Assembly (NCBI GenBank): GCA_035495315.1
Contig: DATJGF010000079.1
Coordinates: 43,472 to 107,471, forward strand
Source: DATJGF01 sp035495315
GTDB taxonomy: Bacteria; Verrucomicrobiota; Verrucomicrobiia; Limisphaerales; UBA8199
DNA length: 64,000 nt
Direction: 5' to 3'
The translations under genes were made by a program, and so were the position numbers. A model generated the notes under the pieces. The model worked only from the letters and a program-made list of their open reading frames with translations, ran no database searches and had not been told where the DNA came from. Of the stretch, positions 19,446 to 29,200 are shown one piece after another (position 1 is the stretch's first letter; the number at the start of each line of letters is the position of its first letter).

Positions 19446-20864
19446 TCACGCGGCGACTTTGCCATTGAACTGTGCTTCTTCCGTGGAGTCGTGTAACGCC
19501 TGGGTTGAGCTCTCGCCGCAAATATTTGTTATTTCGTCAAAATAGCCGGCACCCACAAAGGCCTGGTGTTTAACCGCGCTGTAACCTTCAGCTTCCGCAG
19601 CGAATTCCTGCTCCTGTAATTCGGTGTAGGCGGCCATTTGGCGTTCTTTATAACCACGCGCCAGTTTCCACATGCTGTAATTGAGGGCGTGGAATCCCGC
19701 CAGGGTGACAAATTGGAACTTGTACCCCATCGCACCCAGCTCCCTTTGGAATTTCGAGATCGTCGACACGTCCAGGTGCCTTTGCCAATTGAATGACGGC
19801 GAGCAATTGTACGCGAGCCATTTGTCCGGGTACACCTTCTTCACCCCTTCGGCAAATTCTCGCGCCGCCTCCAGATCAGGTTTGCTGGTCTCGCACCAGA
19901 GCATATCCGCGTAGGGCGCGTACTCGATCGCGCGGGCGATCGCCAATTCGAGCCCTGCCCGGATTCGGAAGAATCCTTCGTCGGTGCGATCGCCGGTGCA
20001 AAAGGGTTTATCGCGTTCGTCAAAATCACTCGTCAACAGTTTCGCGGCCTCGGCATCTGTGCGCGCGATTAAAATCGCCGGCACACCGGCGACGTCGGCC
20101 GCCAAACGGGCAGCAGTGAGCTTGTTGATGAATTCGAACGTGGGCACCAGCACCTTGCCGCCCATGTGCCCGCATTTTTTGGCCGAAGCCAGCTGGTCTT
20201 CGAAGTGAACGCCAGCCGCGCCTTCCTCGATCATTCCCAGCATGAGTTCATAGGCGTTCAATACGCCGCCAAAACCAGCCTCCGCATCCGCCACGATTGG
20301 GGTCCAGAAATCGACCTTGTCTTCGCCCTTGAGCAACTGGATTTGATCCGCTCGCCGAAGCGCTCGGTTGAGCCGACGAACGACCATTGGGACACTATTG
20401 GCCGGATAGAGGCTTTGGTCGGGGTAGGTTGCACCGGCGAGGTTGGCATCCGCCGCCACCTGCCAGCCGCTCAGGTAGATTGCCTTGAGCCCCGCCTGGG
20501 CCATCTGCACCGCCTGATTCCCTGTCAAGGCGCCTAGCGCCGATATAAAATCCTCGCGCTGGAGGGTCTGCCACAGCTTGCGCGACATGCGGTCCGCAAT
20601 GGTGTGTTCGATCGGCATCGTGCCCCTCAATCGAAGCACTTTTTCTGCACGGTAGACACGCTTCACCCCGCGCCAACGGGTGTCACGGCTCCAGAAGTTT
20701 TCCAGCTGCTCGATGGCATCGGCTGCGATCAGTTTGCGTTTGTCCGACAATAGTTCTTCGGAACAACCGTTGTGGCCATTTACTATGGATCCATTCTGTC
20801 TGGCCGGCTGATGCCGGAGAGATCGGATTTTACGGACTGGTTTGATATTGCGATTTCGTCTCAT
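19446..20864 (-). CDS. aceA: Isocitrate lyase
   Basis: Cleaves isocitrate to glyoxylate and succinate, the first step of the glyoxylate shunt. The signature KKCGHMGGK with the catalytic Cys is at about residues 238-246. Other family blocks are YLSGWQVAADANLA, YPDQSLYPANSVP, PIVADAEAGFGG, LLAYNCSPSFNW-type and a C-terminal STEEAQF. At 472 residues it is some 40 longer than the E. coli enzyme, because of an Arg/Lys-rich N-terminal extension. The ATG used has an AGGAAA nine bases upstream; a GTG at about residue 28 is an alternative. It lies 41 bp downstream of aceB, in the same operon. Confidence 0.96.
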   Translation of the reverse strand: MRRNRNIKPVRKIRSLRHQPARQNGSIVNGHNGCSEELLSDKRKLIAADAIEQLENFWSRDTRWRGVKRVYRAEKVLRLRGTMPIEHTIADRMSRKLWQTLQREDFISALGALTGNQAVQMAQAGLKAIYLSGWQVAADANLAGATYPDQSLYPANSVPMVVRRLNRALRRADQIQLLKGEDKVDFWTPIVADAEAGFGGVLNAYELMLGMIEEGAAGVHFEDQLASAKKCGHMGGKVLVPTFEFINKLTAARLAADVAGVPAILIARTDAEAAKLLTSDFDERDKPFCTGDRTDEGFFRIRAGLELAIARAIEYAPYADMLWCETSKPDLEAAREFAEGVKKVYPDKWLAYNCSPSFNWQRHLDVSTISKFQRELGAMGYKFQFVTLAGFHALNYSMWKLARGYKERQMAAYTELQEQEFAAEAEGYSAVKHQAFVGAGYFDEITNICGESSTQALHDSTEEAQFNGKVAA

Positions 20865-20905
20865 TGTTTTTGGTTTCCTGTTGTGGTTGGTTAATGTGCA
20901 AGCTG

Positions 20906-22594
20906 CTAAGCTACTTTCCTCGCCATCTCCGGTTCGGCACGCCTTCGCCGCCGCATCGGAATAACGGTCGGACTTGGTTCCTTCGCTTCGGACCCGTCCA
21001 GCAATTCGTAAGCTTTAAGCGTTAAGAACTCATCGAGTTGTTCGCTCGCAACGAGGTGGGCAAAGAGCGCGCTGGCTTCGCCGAAATGGCCAGTAGCGAA
21101 GCGCGCTTCGCCGTGTTCGCGGCGAATACGGTCCAGTTCATCGTTCATCAAATGCTGAACCAACTCCCGGGTCACTTTGCGGCCGTCGACAAGCATGCCG
21201 CGCGGATTGTGGACCCAGTGCCAGATTTGCGTCCGGGAGATTTCAGCGGTTGCGGCGTCCTCCATCAGATTGTAGAGTGGCACGCAGCCGAGGCCACCCA
21301 ACCACGCTTCGAGGTATTGAATCCCGACGCGAATATTCGTGCGCAGGCCTTCCTCCGTGATGGTTCCCTTTGGCACTTCAATTAATTGCGCTTCGGTGAC
21401 GTGGACATCGTCGCGCAGGCGATCGATCTGATTTGGTTTGGTGCCCAGCACCTTGTCGAATTCTTCGCGTGCAACCGTGACCAGGCCCGGATGCGCGACC
21501 CAGGTGCCGTCGTGACCGTCCGTCGCCTCACGGCGCTTATCCTCGCGCACTTTTTGCAGTGCGGCTTCATTCGCCGCAGGATCGGCTTTAACAGGAATGT
21601 ACGCCGCCATGCCGCCCATCGCGAACGTACCGCGCTTGTGGCAGGTCTTGATGCACGAGAGAGTGTAAGCCCGCATGAATGGCACCGTCATCGTTACCTG
21701 CGCCCGGTTCGGCACAATAAACTCCTCCCGGTGCGCAAACTTCTTGATGTAACTGAAGAGGTAATCCCAGCGCCCGCAGTTCAGGCCGGCGCTGTGATGG
21801 CGAAGTTCGTAAAGGATTTCCTCCATTTGGAAACTGGCCAGGATGTGCTCGATGAGTACCGTCGCCTTGATCGTGCCCTGGGGAATCCCCAAGAGTTCCT
21901 GCGCTCGAATGAAAACATCGTTCCAAAGTCGTGCCTCCAGGTAGTGCTCCAATTTGGGCAAGTACAGGTAGATGCCGCAATCGTGCATGGCGCGATAACG
22001 CGCGTTATGGAAGAAATAGAGCCCGAAATCGAATAGGCTTGCCGACATTGGCTTCCCATCAATCACCACGTGCTTCTCAGGCAAATGCCAGCCCCGCGGC
22101 CGCACGAGTAATGTCGCCACGCGGCGGTTCAGCCGGTAAGCCTTCCCTTCCGGGCTTACGTACTCGATAGTGCCGCGCACCGCGTCCCGAACGTTAGTTT
22201 GCCCATCCAGGGTCCCTTCCCACGTTGGCGAGTGCGAGTCTTCGAAATCCGCCATATAACAGTTTGCCCCTGAATTCAGCGCATTGATCACCATCTTGCG
22301 ATCCACCGGTCCGGTGATTTCCACCCGCCGATCGCGCAGGTCTTCAGGGACGGCCAGAACCTGCCATTCCCGCGTGCGCACATCCGCCGTCTCGGGCAGG
22401 AAATGGGGTAGTTCCCCCCGATCCAGCGCCTGCTGCCGTTCCTGGCGCTGCTGCAAGAGATCCAGCCGGCGCGGGTTGAACTCCCGCTGCAGCGCGGCCA
22501 AAAAGTCGAGGGCCTGGTTAGAAAGGATTTCTTTTTGCTCGCCGCTTACAGGGCCCAGTATATCCAGGCCTCGAGGTGTTTCGCGTGTTTTCAT
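20906..22594 (-). CDS. aceB: Malate synthase A
   Basis: Condenses glyoxylate with acetyl-CoA to malate, the second step of the glyoxylate shunt. 562 residues from the ATG at 22594. Family motifs include DFEDSHSPTW (acid cluster), the RPRGWHLPEKH segment, TVLIEHILASFQMEEILYEL and DGHDGTWVAHPGLV with the catalytic Asp region near residue 440. The open frame continues 77 codons upstream without family similarity, so this ATG is favoured. A C-terminal Arg-rich tail (MRRRRRAEPEMARKVA) is unusual. First gene of the aceB-aceA operon, divergent from a LysR regulator. Confidence 0.95.
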   Translation of the reverse strand: MKTRETPRGLDILGPVSGEQKEILSNQALDFLAALQREFNPRRLDLLQQRQERQQALDRGELPHFLPETADVRTREWQVLAVPEDLRDRRVEITGPVDRKMVINALNSGANCYMADFEDSHSPTWEGTLDGQTNVRDAVRGTIEYVSPEGKAYRLNRRVATLLVRPRGWHLPEKHVVIDGKPMSASLFDFGLYFFHNARYRAMHDCGIYLYLPKLEHYLEARLWNDVFIRAQELLGIPQGTIKATVLIEHILASFQMEEILYELRHHSAGLNCGRWDYLFSYIKKFAHREEFIVPNRAQVTMTVPFMRAYTLSCIKTCHKRGTFAMGGMAAYIPVKADPAANEAALQKVREDKRREATDGHDGTWVAHPGLVTVAREEFDKVLGTKPNQIDRLRDDVHVTEAQLIEVPKGTITEEGLRTNIRVGIQYLEAWLGGLGCVPLYNLMEDAATAEISRTQIWHWVHNPRGMLVDGRKVTRELVQHLMNDELDRIRREHGEARFATGHFGEASALFAHLVASEQLDEFLTLKAYELLDGSEAKEPSPTVIPMRRRRRAEPEMARKVA

Positions 22595-22944
22595 AAGTGA
22601 GTTCGACTGTTTAACGCTCTGAATCGCCGGGCCGGTCGAGCGAAGCGCTTTTGCGCCTGCAACTGCACTTCGCTCGTGGTCTTCGGAAGCCCGCTCAAAG
22701 TTGCCCCAAACGCCTTGGGCGACTCTGCTTGGCTCCGAGGAAGTTTGGCTTAGCTTATTCGGAGCATTTGTTTTGTTGATGCAGTATGACCCGAATTTGT
22801 GCCAATGCAAAATTGGAAGTTTCAATGTTGTCTATAAACCAAACCTATATCCGCATGACTACCTATTGCGAGGTTCGGCAATCGCGTCTATGTTGGGTGG
22901 GCACTAGCACTTATCTGCACACCGTCCGGTTTGGAAAGGCCACT
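22595..22944. promoter_or_regulatory. Divergent promoter region, aceBA / LysR
   Basis: A 350-bp gap between the divergent aceB and LysR genes must hold both promoters. An imperfect dyad ATTTGTGC-CAAT-GCAAAAT at 22795-22813 has the T-N11-A form of LysR-type boxes and is the best operator candidate. A good Shine-Dalgarno site (GGAAAGG) lies just before the LysR ATG. I could not pick promoter hexamers with confidence. Confidence 0.4.
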
Positions 22945-23910
22945 ATGCAAACAAACGCCTCCGGATACCGCTATAAACAAAATCGCTTTCAGCAACTCAG
23001 GGGCTTTTGTTATGCCGCAGCGACAGGCAGCGTCTCGAAGGCGGCGCAACGTATGCACCTGAGCCAACCTGCTGTATCGCAACAGATTCAGAGTTTGGAA
23101 AATGAATTGACGGTGACGCTTTTCGTTCGTCGCGGTTCGAAGATCCAACTGACGCACGAAGGTGAACTGCTCTACGAAATGGCGAGCGCGTTGATTGAGC
23201 AACTCGAAAACCTCGACGAACAATTCCGGTTGCGGCGCACCCAAGTCGACGAGGGCCATATTGAAGTTGCGGCCGGTATGTCGACGATCCTCTACTTCCT
23301 GCCGCGGCATGTCGAAGAGTTCCATCGGGCGCATCCAAAAATTGAGGTGCGTTTGCACAACGTGACTGGCCTCGAAGGTCTGGAACAACTTCGAGCCGGG
23401 CTGGTGGATTTCGCAGTAGGTCCGCTGATGTCAGTGCCGGAGGATATTGAGTTTCACCCGATCGTGTCGTACGAGCCGGTGATAATCACCTGCCTGGGCC
23501 ATCCATTGGCCTACAAACCACTCTCACTGAGAGAAATCAGCCGGTATCCATTGATTCTGCCGCCGCGTGGTTTGAGCACCTGGAACCTGGTGGACAGCAC
23601 ATTTAAGAAGCATGGGCTGAGTTATCAGGTCGCAATGGAAGTTGGGGTATGGGAAGTGATCAAAAAGTATGTCGCGCTGGGGCTGGGAATATCGCTGATC
23701 ATCAGCATCGGCATTACGGGCCAGGAGAAGCTGGAAGTCATCCCCGCAGGCGACTTCTTCCCCAAACGCACCTATGGAGTTGTATTGAGGAAGGGGCGCA
23801 TTCTCACGCCGCAAGCGCGACGATTTGTGAGTTTGTTGCTCAGCGCGGCCGACACACAACCAGAGATGGCCTGGCTGGTCAACGGTCAGAAGGCGGGAGC
23901 CCGCGACTGA
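22945..23910 (+). CDS. LysR-family transcriptional regulator, CysB/CbbR-like
   Basis: A 321-residue LysR-type regulator. The winged helix-turn-helix occupies the first 70 residues (FCYAAATGSVSKAAQRMHLSQPAVSQQIQSLE), followed by a linker helix and a periplasmic-binding-protein-type effector domain (GHIEVAAGMSTILYFLP onward). The ATG at 22945 is chosen for its Shine-Dalgarno site GGAAAGG; the frame is open further upstream but without homology. Its divergent position next to aceB-aceA suggests that it controls the glyoxylate shunt, which is an inference. The inducer is unknown. Confidence 0.9.
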   Translation: MQTNASGYRYKQNRFQQLRGFCYAAATGSVSKAAQRMHLSQPAVSQQIQSLENELTVTLFVRRGSKIQLTHEGELLYEMASALIEQLENLDEQFRLRRTQVDEGHIEVAAGMSTILYFLPRHVEEFHRAHPKIEVRLHNVTGLEGLEQLRAGLVDFAVGPLMSVPEDIEFHPIVSYEPVIITCLGHPLAYKPLSLREISRYPLILPPRGLSTWNLVDSTFKKHGLSYQVAMEVGVWEVIKKYVALGLGISLIISIGITGQEKLEVIPAGDFFPKRTYGVVLRKGRILTPQARRFVSLLLSAADTQPEMAWLVNGQKAGARD

Positions 23911-23915
23911 ACAGT

Positions 23916-24104
23916 TCAGCTATCGAGGAAGCGCACCAATTCCATTCGAATCTGATCCAGGCGCAGGCGGTCAGTCTCGCGCTTTTCCTGCAGAAGTTTG
24001 GCCACCTCGGGATTAAGTTTGAGGTGGAATTGGGCGTATTGGTGGATTTTGATATCCATCATTTCCTCGAGCATTCGAATCAACTTCTCGCCAGTCATAG
24101 GCAT
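23916..24104 (-). CDS. Small helical protein of unknown function
   Basis: A 62-residue, charge-rich, almost wholly helical protein (MPMTGEKLIRMLEEMMDIKIHQ at the start, LLQEKRETDRLRLDQIRMEL near the end), convergent with and only 5 bp from the end of the LysR gene. A GTG at 24125 would add seven residues. The amphipathic pattern and lack of low-complexity bias favour a real gene. I do not recognise the family. Confidence 0.5.
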   Translation of the reverse strand: MPMTGEKLIRMLEEMMDIKIHQYAQFHLKLNPEVAKLLQEKRETDRLRLDQIRMELVRFLDS

Positions 24105-24446
24105 CGTACGTCTTACCGCTGACACTGTGCCCGGACCAACAATGGCCGCCTCCTGCCTCGATCTCGCACAGCGCAGGTCATTTTTTCACGCACGTTGCAG
24201 CAAAACCTGAGCCATGGCATCTACCTCGACCAACCCTCGAAAGCTGTGAGGTGGTGGGTTGGCGCCCTGTCCAGAATCGGGGCAGACTGGTTGTGGGAAG
24301 TTCGGGGGCGGTTCTTTAATTGGTGTCCGGCTGCTTGCGCCAGCGACCACCATTCACTGACAATTCGTCCGGCCACTGCGAAATGCGTGCCGGCCCAATG
24401 CGACTCCAACCAAATATAGGCCAGGCAAACGGGAAGTAGGACCACC
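24105..24446. other. Intergenic stretch with no recognised feature
   Basis: About 340 bp between two minus-strand genes. Short open frames on both strands show no family resemblance and have no ribosome-binding site. It probably holds the promoter of the 62-residue gene and the end of the NTF2-like transcript upstream. I see no repeat or RNA gene. Confidence 0.4.
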
Positions 24447-24932
24447 TTATCGCGCCGATGAAAAAGAGCGGTGAGCGTGAATCACCTTCCATTCGCCGTT
24501 GGTATGGACCAAAACCACGGACTGCGCGAATTGCGTGGTGAGACTCCTGCCATCAAGCGTAGTGGCCTCCGATGCCCCTTGCCCAATCACCAAGGCCACG
24601 GTCGGGGCAAGCATCGTGACGTGTTGTGGGCCCAATGCATAATGGACCTTTTCCAGGCGTTGGAAGCCCTGTTTGGTGTTCTCGAGGGCATCGGTGCGAG
24701 TCAGGAAGATTCTGCCGTTCTGCACCAAGGCGCCGTGATTGTTTTCGAGCACGAAGCTGAAAACCTTTTCGGAATCCAGTTTCTCGGCCGCGTTTTCGAT
24801 CTCGCCCAGCCGTGCGAGGACGGCATCCTCAACGCGTTGAGGTTTTTTCGCGAGTTGGGCGTGAGCAAGCGCCGCGAGCGTGAGCACTGTTGCAATCGTT
24901 AACGGAAGGTAGAAGACAATTCTCGTTTTCAT
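24447..24932 (-). CDS. Secreted NTF2/SnoaL-like (DUF4440-type) protein
   Basis: A 161-residue protein with an N-terminal signal peptide (MKTRIVFYLPLTIATVLTLAALAHA) and a single nuclear-transport-factor-2-like cone fold. The fold shows an N-terminal helix with a long strand set, the typical ALENTKQGFQ segment in the middle, and a C-terminal DGRSLTTQFAQSVVLVHTNGEWKVIHAHRS where the GxWKVxHxHxS closing strand is diagnostic of the DUF4440/SnoaL group. Such proteins are usually non-catalytic or small-molecule isomerases. A perfect dyad AATAGC-ACA-GCTATT lies about 40 bp upstream of the start. Confidence 0.8.
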   Translation of the reverse strand: MKTRIVFYLPLTIATVLTLAALAHAQLAKKPQRVEDAVLARLGEIENAAEKLDSEKVFSFVLENNHGALVQNGRIFLTRTDALENTKQGFQRLEKVHYALGPQHVTMLAPTVALVIGQGASEATTLDGRSLTTQFAQSVVLVHTNGEWKVIHAHRSFSSAR

Positions 24933-24970
24933 AATCCATGTCCTTGAACGTTCCTGCCGTGAAACCTTTC

Positions 24971-24985
24971 AATAGCACAGCTATT
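24971..24985. promoter_or_regulatory. Perfect 15-bp dyad upstream of the NTF2-like gene
   Basis: AATAGC, a 3-base spacer and GCTATT form a perfect inverted repeat 39-53 bp upstream of the start codon at 24932. The position is right for an operator in or beside the promoter. No regulator is known for it. Confidence 0.3.
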
Positions 24986-25145
24986 AACGTTCTGAAACAG
25001 ATATCAAGGTCGTATGAGAAATGTCAATGAAGCAGATGAAGCGTTCGGAAGCTCGGGCTCCGGTTGGCCCGAAGGGCACTGGAAGGCCATGCTCCGCGGG
25101 GCTCGGCCTTCAGAAAAACGTTTGGGCCACCCGGTTTGTTGCGAA

Positions 25146-25700
25146 TTAAGCTCGATGTCTTCCTCCAGCTGCCACTGGCTCCTCCCATTCCTCTTCCGAG
25201 GCTGAGTCGTGGTCCGCTGTCTTTAACCAGGAGCCAACTTCCCCTAGTTGGACGCGGGTGCCGGCCCCCCGGCTCTCCAGTTGGGCTTGTGCTTGGGTGC
25301 AGAAACGGGTCCAGGGAATCGCCCGGAGACGCTCGATCTCGATATTCTGGCCACTAAGCTCGCAGATGCCGTAGGTACCCTCGGCGATGCGGTTGAGCGC
25401 CTGGTCGATTTCGTAGAGCGCGTTTTGTGTTGATGACAACAAAGCTAACGCGCAATCGCGGTCGAAAGAATCGGTTGCGGCATCGGCAATATGCTCGCTG
25501 GAGTTAGACAAACTCGCCTTGGCCGTTTCGCTTTGTGTGTTTCGGCCTTTGAGGAATTGTTCGCGAAGCCCGGTGAGGCGGCGATGATGTTCGGCCCATT
25601 TCCGTTGAATCTTGCGTCCGAAATTGCCGCCAAGGATCTCGAGCGTTGAGGTTTTGCCGCGTTTTTTCGAAGCCTTGGTTCGGTGATGGGTGCGCTTCAT
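25146..25700 (-). CDS. TraR/DksA-type regulator with degenerate zinc finger
   Basis: About 184 residues from the ATG at 25700, which has a GGAT just upstream. The core (about 60-140) is the DksA coiled-coil plus C-terminal finger: DSFDRDCALALLSSTQNALYEIDQALNRIAEGTYGICELSG, then RLRAIPWTRFCTQAQ. The four-Cys finger of canonical DksA is reduced to C-E-L-S and F-C-T-Q-A, so zinc binding is doubtful. The N-terminus is strongly basic (KRTHHRTKASKKRGK) and the C-terminus is acidic. DksA-family proteins bind the RNA polymerase secondary channel, often with ppGpp. It follows a 72-residue gene by 7 bp. Confidence 0.82.
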   Translation of the reverse strand: MKRTHHRTKASKKRGKTSTLEILGGNFGRKIQRKWAEHHRRLTGLREQFLKGRNTQSETAKASLSNSSEHIADAATDSFDRDCALALLSSTQNALYEIDQALNRIAEGTYGICELSGQNIEIERLRAIPWTRFCTQAQAQLESRGAGTRVQLGEVGSWLKTADHDSASEEEWEEPVAAGGRHRA

Positions 25701-25707
25701 ATCATCC

Positions 25708-25926
25708 TTACGTATATTGCAAGCGAGTTTGGACCGGTACCGACACATTGTATTCATCGTCGCCGAAATCGATGAAGACCTCGAGGTCCTCGCGGCAAAG
25801 TTGCCGCGCGAACAAGGCCGCCTGCCGGCTGTTCTCAAAAACCTGTGCTGCGCTGGTATCGGCGGTCCATGAATGTGGGGCTTGGAAATAGAGCCCGGTA
25901 GTTCTGTCGAGCAAACAAATACGCAT
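25708..25926 (-). CDS. Small conserved-looking protein, unknown function
   Basis: A 72-residue protein beginning MRICLLDRTTGLYFQAPHSWT and containing AAQVFENSRQAALFARQLCREDLEVFIDFGDDEYNVSVPV. The alternating strand and helix pattern suggests a small alpha/beta fold. Composition is well balanced and the stop is 7 bp before the DksA-like start, so the two are probably cotranscribed and may work together. I do not recognise a named family. Confidence 0.7.
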   Translation of the reverse strand: MRICLLDRTTGLYFQAPHSWTADTSAAQVFENSRQAALFARQLCREDLEVFIDFGDDEYNVSVPVQTRLQYT

Positions 25927-26238
25927 AATCTTGTGATTTGTGGCTATTCCGTTTCGCTTCCTTGGTTATGCACCGTCCGTCAGGGAATCCAGACACGTGC
26001 ACGAGCCGCGCCTGGATCAAGTTAAACTGTAGAGTTAACTTCCGTCAGGTGGACGGGGTAGCAACACAGGTCAATGCCTCTATTTAATGGGCGAAAATAC
26101 GCCCCACCCACAGGGAAATCCGACTCCTGAACCCCGAAATCCGAACCTGGCGAAACGGTCCCCCAATTGCCCCAGTGGTTACTCCGTTAAAAATCCGCGT
26201 GCTGGAATTTGTTCGGGTTTCGAACTTCGGGTTTTTCT
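25927..26238. other. Upstream region with a TTAACTT dyad
   Basis: A 312-bp gap between the end of the kinase-nucleotidyltransferase gene and the 72-residue gene. An inverted repeat AAGTTAA / TTAACTT with a 9-base spacer (26019-26041) lies about 95 bp upstream of the small gene and could be part of its promoter or operator. No coding sequence is supported. Confidence 0.35.
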
Positions 26239-29200
26239 TCACGTCCAGCGGCAGAGGCTCTCGACATATTCAGCCGAGCCGTCGCGGAGCCAGCCGTCGA
26301 GTTGGGCCTGGTCTTTGAGCTGTTGTCCCCGGACCCGGGGCACGACGACGAAACGGCAGTCGATTTCCGGGAGCGCAGTCATATCAACCCAGAGTTTCTC
26401 AAATTGGGTGACTGGGAAAATATCCTCCTGGCCATGGCCCCACCGTTTCTTGACTTCTTTCAAAGTGATGTAAGTTGGCATTTTGCCGGCCATGGCGCGG
26501 ATCGCCGTTGCGACTTTTGCCTGGTCGCTCAACTCGGCAACAGTAAGCCCGAATGCATTGAGGAGTTTGTGAATGTCAATCCAGCACGTGTTGGAGTTAT
26601 AGAAACTCAGCGCGAATTCGGTTTCTTCGCGCGGCAGCGCGAGGCCTTCCACGAGGCGGACGCGGCCGTTGACCCGGGCGAGGCCGCCACCGCGATCCTC
26701 CAGTCGGCGGATAATTACCTCGAACATCAGAGCGGCGCCGGATTCGATGAAGCGTCCCAGCAAATCCAGGTCAACATCGGCTCCCAGGGTGTCGATATTG
26801 TGGAGCAAGAGGTATTTGAGTTGCGGGCGCAGTTCGAGCAACCGGGCCAGGGTGCCATTGCGCAAGAGATTCGGAATTTCATACCAATGTCCGACGGGGT
26901 GGAGGCATTGCAGCGGCGCGTTGTCGGTGTAATCACTGGCTTCGCCGGCAGAGCGGGCCCAATTCATAAGGGCATGGTGAAGGCTCTCGCGAACTTTTTG
27001 TTGCTGTTCATCCAGCAGTTGCTGCGGCATCTCTTCCCAAAGGAAGCGGAGATCGCGCACGGTCGGCACCAGGCGCAGGCCGACGGCGCGTCCTGGCGAG
27101 AGTAGCAAGGGTCCTTTGTAGCCGTAATTCTTTTGTCGCGCGAGAAATACCTCCGTGGGCGCATGGGTCAAATAACTGGTAGTAAACACGTGCGGCAGGT
27201 CAACCCCAACCTGATGTGATGTGCGCCGGCTTTTGGCGAGGTGCGTCTCGATAAACGTGCGGTGTCGCCCGGCGAATTTGCAAAAGGGGTGTAATGCTTT
27301 GACGACGCCGGCGCCCTGGGTCCAGCGGCTGCCGGCGCCGGCGGCGAGGGTGATGATGGCCAGTTCTGCACGTTCGAGAGTTTTGCGGCCAAACGACTGC
27401 AATTTGGTGCTGGTCGAGCCGGCGGCCGAGGCATCGACCACATCGGCTGGGTTCACATCTTCGATAGTAGCACTGGCGGGCAAACGGTTTTGCGCGAGGC
27501 CAATGCGCCCCTCTTTCAGTTCAGCACGGATTTGCTCATGTTGCGCACGGTCGAACCCATGCTCGGTGAGCAAGGTTGCGAGCGACTGATCGGTTGCAGT
27601 TTCGGTTTTTCCCCGCGGCAGCATCACATCGAAAAGGGTCTGCACGACCCCGCGCAGCTCGGGTTTGGTGCGACAGGCCGCTCCGAAGCGGTCCAATTCG
27701 GCCCGACGAAGCGCCGATAACGCGTGCCGGTCCTGTCGCAACAATCCCGGCACCAGCAGGGAATAATAGGCCGAGGGCATCAGGGCAGATTCCGGGTCGA
27801 GCAAATCGGCTGAGGTGCCGCGCTCATTGATTGCGAAATCATACACGACGGGCTCCATCGCGAAGGGCAAGGCGGATTCGAGTTCGCGTTTGGCGGCGGA
27901 CATGATCTCCTGCAGGCGTTTTTGAGCCCGCGCCTTTTTTTCAGGAGCAAAGATAAACCCCATGCCGCCGCCGGACATGCCGCCGAGCATCCAGAAGCCC
28001 CAAAAACTTTCTCCAAACTCGGCGGCGACACGCTGGATTAAAGTCTCAGTGAAATAGTTTGTAGCCCAGGGGATGATCGTTTGAATGGGCTCTTTAAAAT
28101 TGCGCGTCGTGGCGCGGCCGATAGCCGACACGTCACCACGTCGCAGCGCCGCGAGGATTTCATTCAGAATGCCGAGCATGCTCTTGCGCGCTTCCCATTC
28201 GGCACCGCAGCGCAGCAGGTATTTTTCGGTGACCATTTCAAGGATAGGCCCGACGTTTTGGGCCATGCCCCCGTGCACCAGCACCAGGCTTTCCTGCAAG
28301 CGCCGGCGAGTCGCCGACGGGGCATACTGGTCATCGAGGATGCGATGCTGCGGCATCAAGCGGCCACGGCTGATACCAGATTCGGGGTCGCCGTCACCCG
28401 CGAGCACTCCTTCGATTAGTTTTATACCCGGCCAGACACCGCCGGAATCCTGCCAGCCGCCGCCCGAACCTCCCAGCCACTCGCCGAGCAAAGCGCGGGC
28501 GAGGACCAATCGACGCTCGTGTTCCTGCAAAGGCCCGATGAGCGATGCGGTCTGCCCAGTAGCCCGCATGCAGACACTCACCATGCAGGCCAACAGGTTG
28601 GTGGAAACCGCCAGGCGCGAGCCCTTGGGGATATCGTTCACCATGCTGACGATTTCCAAACCGCGGCCCGGGCCGGCAATTCGGGCGAGGAGCTCCGCCA
28701 GGCTTTGTCCCGAGCCCTCGATGCCGGGGGGGATGATGCCAGAGGCGATGACGGCGGCCTTCAACAGGCCGAGATAATCTTTCGCGAAATCGAACACTTC
28801 GCCCAGGTTGGTGATATCAGCGGAGGCGCCGAGATCGACGCTGACCAGGCGCAACAGCGGTTCTTCAATCACCCGGAGGTACGCCTCCACTGGAGGACGC
28901 GCGATGGCATCGCGTCCGTGCACGCCGAGGTCAATTGAGACATTCAGCACCTTGGCGCCTTCGGGAAAATCCATTCCCAAAAAGAAAATATCGCTCCACC
29001 CGCAATGGGTGAGGTCCATGCGCACGGGCGTGCGTTCGCGCAGGATCGGGTAGCTGCCGTCGCCGGCACTGCGATGCAACAGCTCGGGGCGGAGGCGCAA
29101 CGGTTGGTCGGCGGGATGGCCCATCCGGAACATCCATTGGTTGCCGCGGACGGACCGGACGCTGCGGCGGACCTGGTCGGCGAGCGTCTGAAAGGCGAGC

